Shown in pieces: positions 63,273-64,000 of a DNA stretch of 64,000 nucleotides. The position numbers and the translations under genes were made by a program. A model generated the notes under the pieces. It was not told the origin of the DNA, ran no database searches, and was given only the letters and a program-made list of their open reading frames with translations. The stretch's first letter is position 1. The number at the start of each line of letters is the position of its first letter. This DNA comes from Desulfuromonas versatilis (GTDB taxonomy: Bacteria > Desulfobacterota > Desulfuromonadia > Desulfuromonadales > NIT-T3). The stretch is taken from contig NZ_AP024355.1 of the NCBI RefSeq assembly GCF_019704135.1, forward strand, positions 310,001-374,000. Direction: 5' to 3'.

Positions 63273-64000
63273 TCAGTAGCTGAACTGGGCCTGAAGACGG
63301 AAGATGTTGTCATCGTTGTCTGCCACCAGGTCGTCGTCGACATGGGTGAAGTCGGCCTGGAGTTTGGCGTTGTGCTTGACGAAGTAGTAGTTGACGCCCC
63401 CCTGAATCTGGGACTTGTCGAACTTGGCCGAGGCGGTGGAGTCGTCGGACTCGATCGCCGAATAGCGCACGCCCAGCTCGAGCTTGGAGGGGATCAGCTG
63501 GTAGCCGGCCTGCACGTAGTAGCCGTCGGCGTTCCAGTCGTCGCCCAGGTCGGGGTCGGCGTTGAGATGGTAGTACTCGGAGGCGAAGCTGATGCCCATC
63601 CAGGTGGCGTTGAGGTTGGTGGTCCACAGCAGCCAGGTGAGGTCGTTGCCGAAACTGGTGGTAAAGTTGGCCGCAGTCAGCCCGTCGAGGTTCAGGGCCA
63701 CGTCCATGACGTCGTTGTCGCGGTTGAAGTTGCCGGCGACGTCGGCTTCGCTGATCTTGGACCAGGCCGAGGAGACACCCAGGTTCAGCTTGGGTTTGTC
63801 GCTGGGCCAACCGGCCTCGTCCATCTTGTATTCGCCCAGGGGGTTGAAGTCGAGGCGTCCGGCCAGCATGTGGTGGTTGTCGGGGTTGCTGGTGTTGGGG
63901 CCGTTGCCGCTGAACAGGCCTACCCGGTACTCAAGCAGTTTTCCGGCGATGTCCCCGGAAGCCTCGATGCCGAGGTCGCGGCCGAGGTTGAAGGTGTCGT
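63273..64000 (-). CDS. Phosphate-selective porin O/P-type outer-membrane porin, C-terminal part (partial)
   Basis: About 242 residues of a porin run off the right edge of the window. Alternating strands such as LEYRVGLFSGNGPNTSNPDN, AGRLDFNPLGEY, GVNYYFVKHNAKLQADFTHV and the terminal RLQAQFSY with a final aromatic residue match OprO/OprP-type porins. Its place upstream of tupA suggests outer-membrane passage of oxyanions such as tungstate, by inference only. The start lies outside the window. Confidence 0.85.
   Translation of the reverse strand, partial: DTFNLGRDLGIEASGDIAGKLLEYRVGLFSGNGPNTSNPDNHHMLAGRLDFNPLGEYKMDEAGWPSDKPKLNLGVSSAWSKISEADVAGNFNRDNDVMDVALNLDGLTAANFTTSFGNDLTWLLWTTNLNATWMGISFASEYYHLNADPDLGDDWNADGYYVQAGYQLIPSKLELGVRYSAIESDDSTASAKFDKSQIQGGVNYYFVKHNAKLQADFTHVDDDLVADNDDNIFRLQAQFSY

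Overview
The window is GC-rich, densely packed DNA from a Gram-negative bacterium. Outer-membrane and lipoprotein genes, a Hsp70/DUF2760 locus, a CstA-LytSR transport locus, B12-dependent radical SAM enzymes, a UGA-encoded selenoprotein and tungstate uptake together suggest an anaerobic deltaproteobacterial lineage close to Desulfuromonas/Geobacter (Desulfuromonadia). This placement is inference from gene content; no rRNA is present. No tRNA, rRNA, intact insertion sequence or CRISPR array was seen.

Region 1 (1-21186) is the most unusual part: a large uncharacterised lipid/polyketide-like biosynthetic locus. A tightly overlapping plus-strand operon encodes a LolA-like protein (cut by the window edge), a hotdog dehydratase, a hotdog thioesterase, a FabF-type ketosynthase, a half-length ketosynthase-like protein, three consecutive B12-binding-type radical SAM enzymes, a GT2-DUF2062 glycosyltransferase, an LpxL-like acyltransferase, an acyl carrier protein (ACP), a second complete ketosynthase, a Cys-less chain-length-factor-like ketosynthase and a PagL-like outer-membrane deacylase. 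A second block holds a HEAT-repeat protein, an unknown protein, a BtrH-like acyltransferase, an ABC-2 exporter and a second ACP. A convergent minus-strand operon adds a fourth radical SAM enzyme, a FabH-like starter ketosynthase and a lipoprotein. The parts overlap with aryl polyene and proposed ladderane-type loci but match neither fully.

Region 2 (21300-32700) is accessory and housekeeping: a PNPOx-fold protein, two paralogous lipoprotein alpha/beta hydrolases, a Tat-type carotenoid oxygenase overlapping a GrdB/PrdB-like selenoprotein (in-frame UGA followed by a SECIS-like hairpin), YaeQ, DUF454, an Fe-S protein, an AraC-MGMT fusion, a DUF1015 protein, an internally deleted remnant of a Card1/Can2-type CRISPR accessory nuclease, and a MshEN-receiver fusion.

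Region 3 (32700-49700) holds an EamA transporter, cstA with a LytS/LytTR two-component system and three direct-repeat operator sites upstream of cstA, a DUF3135 protein, an exported Pcm, a membrane spermidine-synthase-like protein, a DUF2760-Hsp70-Hsp70 set and transketolase.

Region 4 (49800-64000) holds a YbhG/F/S-like HlyD-ABC exporter, a glycosidase-GT4-DUF374 operon, a secreted unknown, a GGDEF protein with a YbjQ protein, an alpha carbonic anhydrase behind a strong promoter and structured leader, a DDTD-motif protein, tungstate-binding TupA and a porin running off the end. Several intergenic gaps carry members of dispersed inverted-repeat families (CACGAAG/CGCGAAG type, GTTGGGT type, CTCCCCCTTGAAGGGGGAG type).
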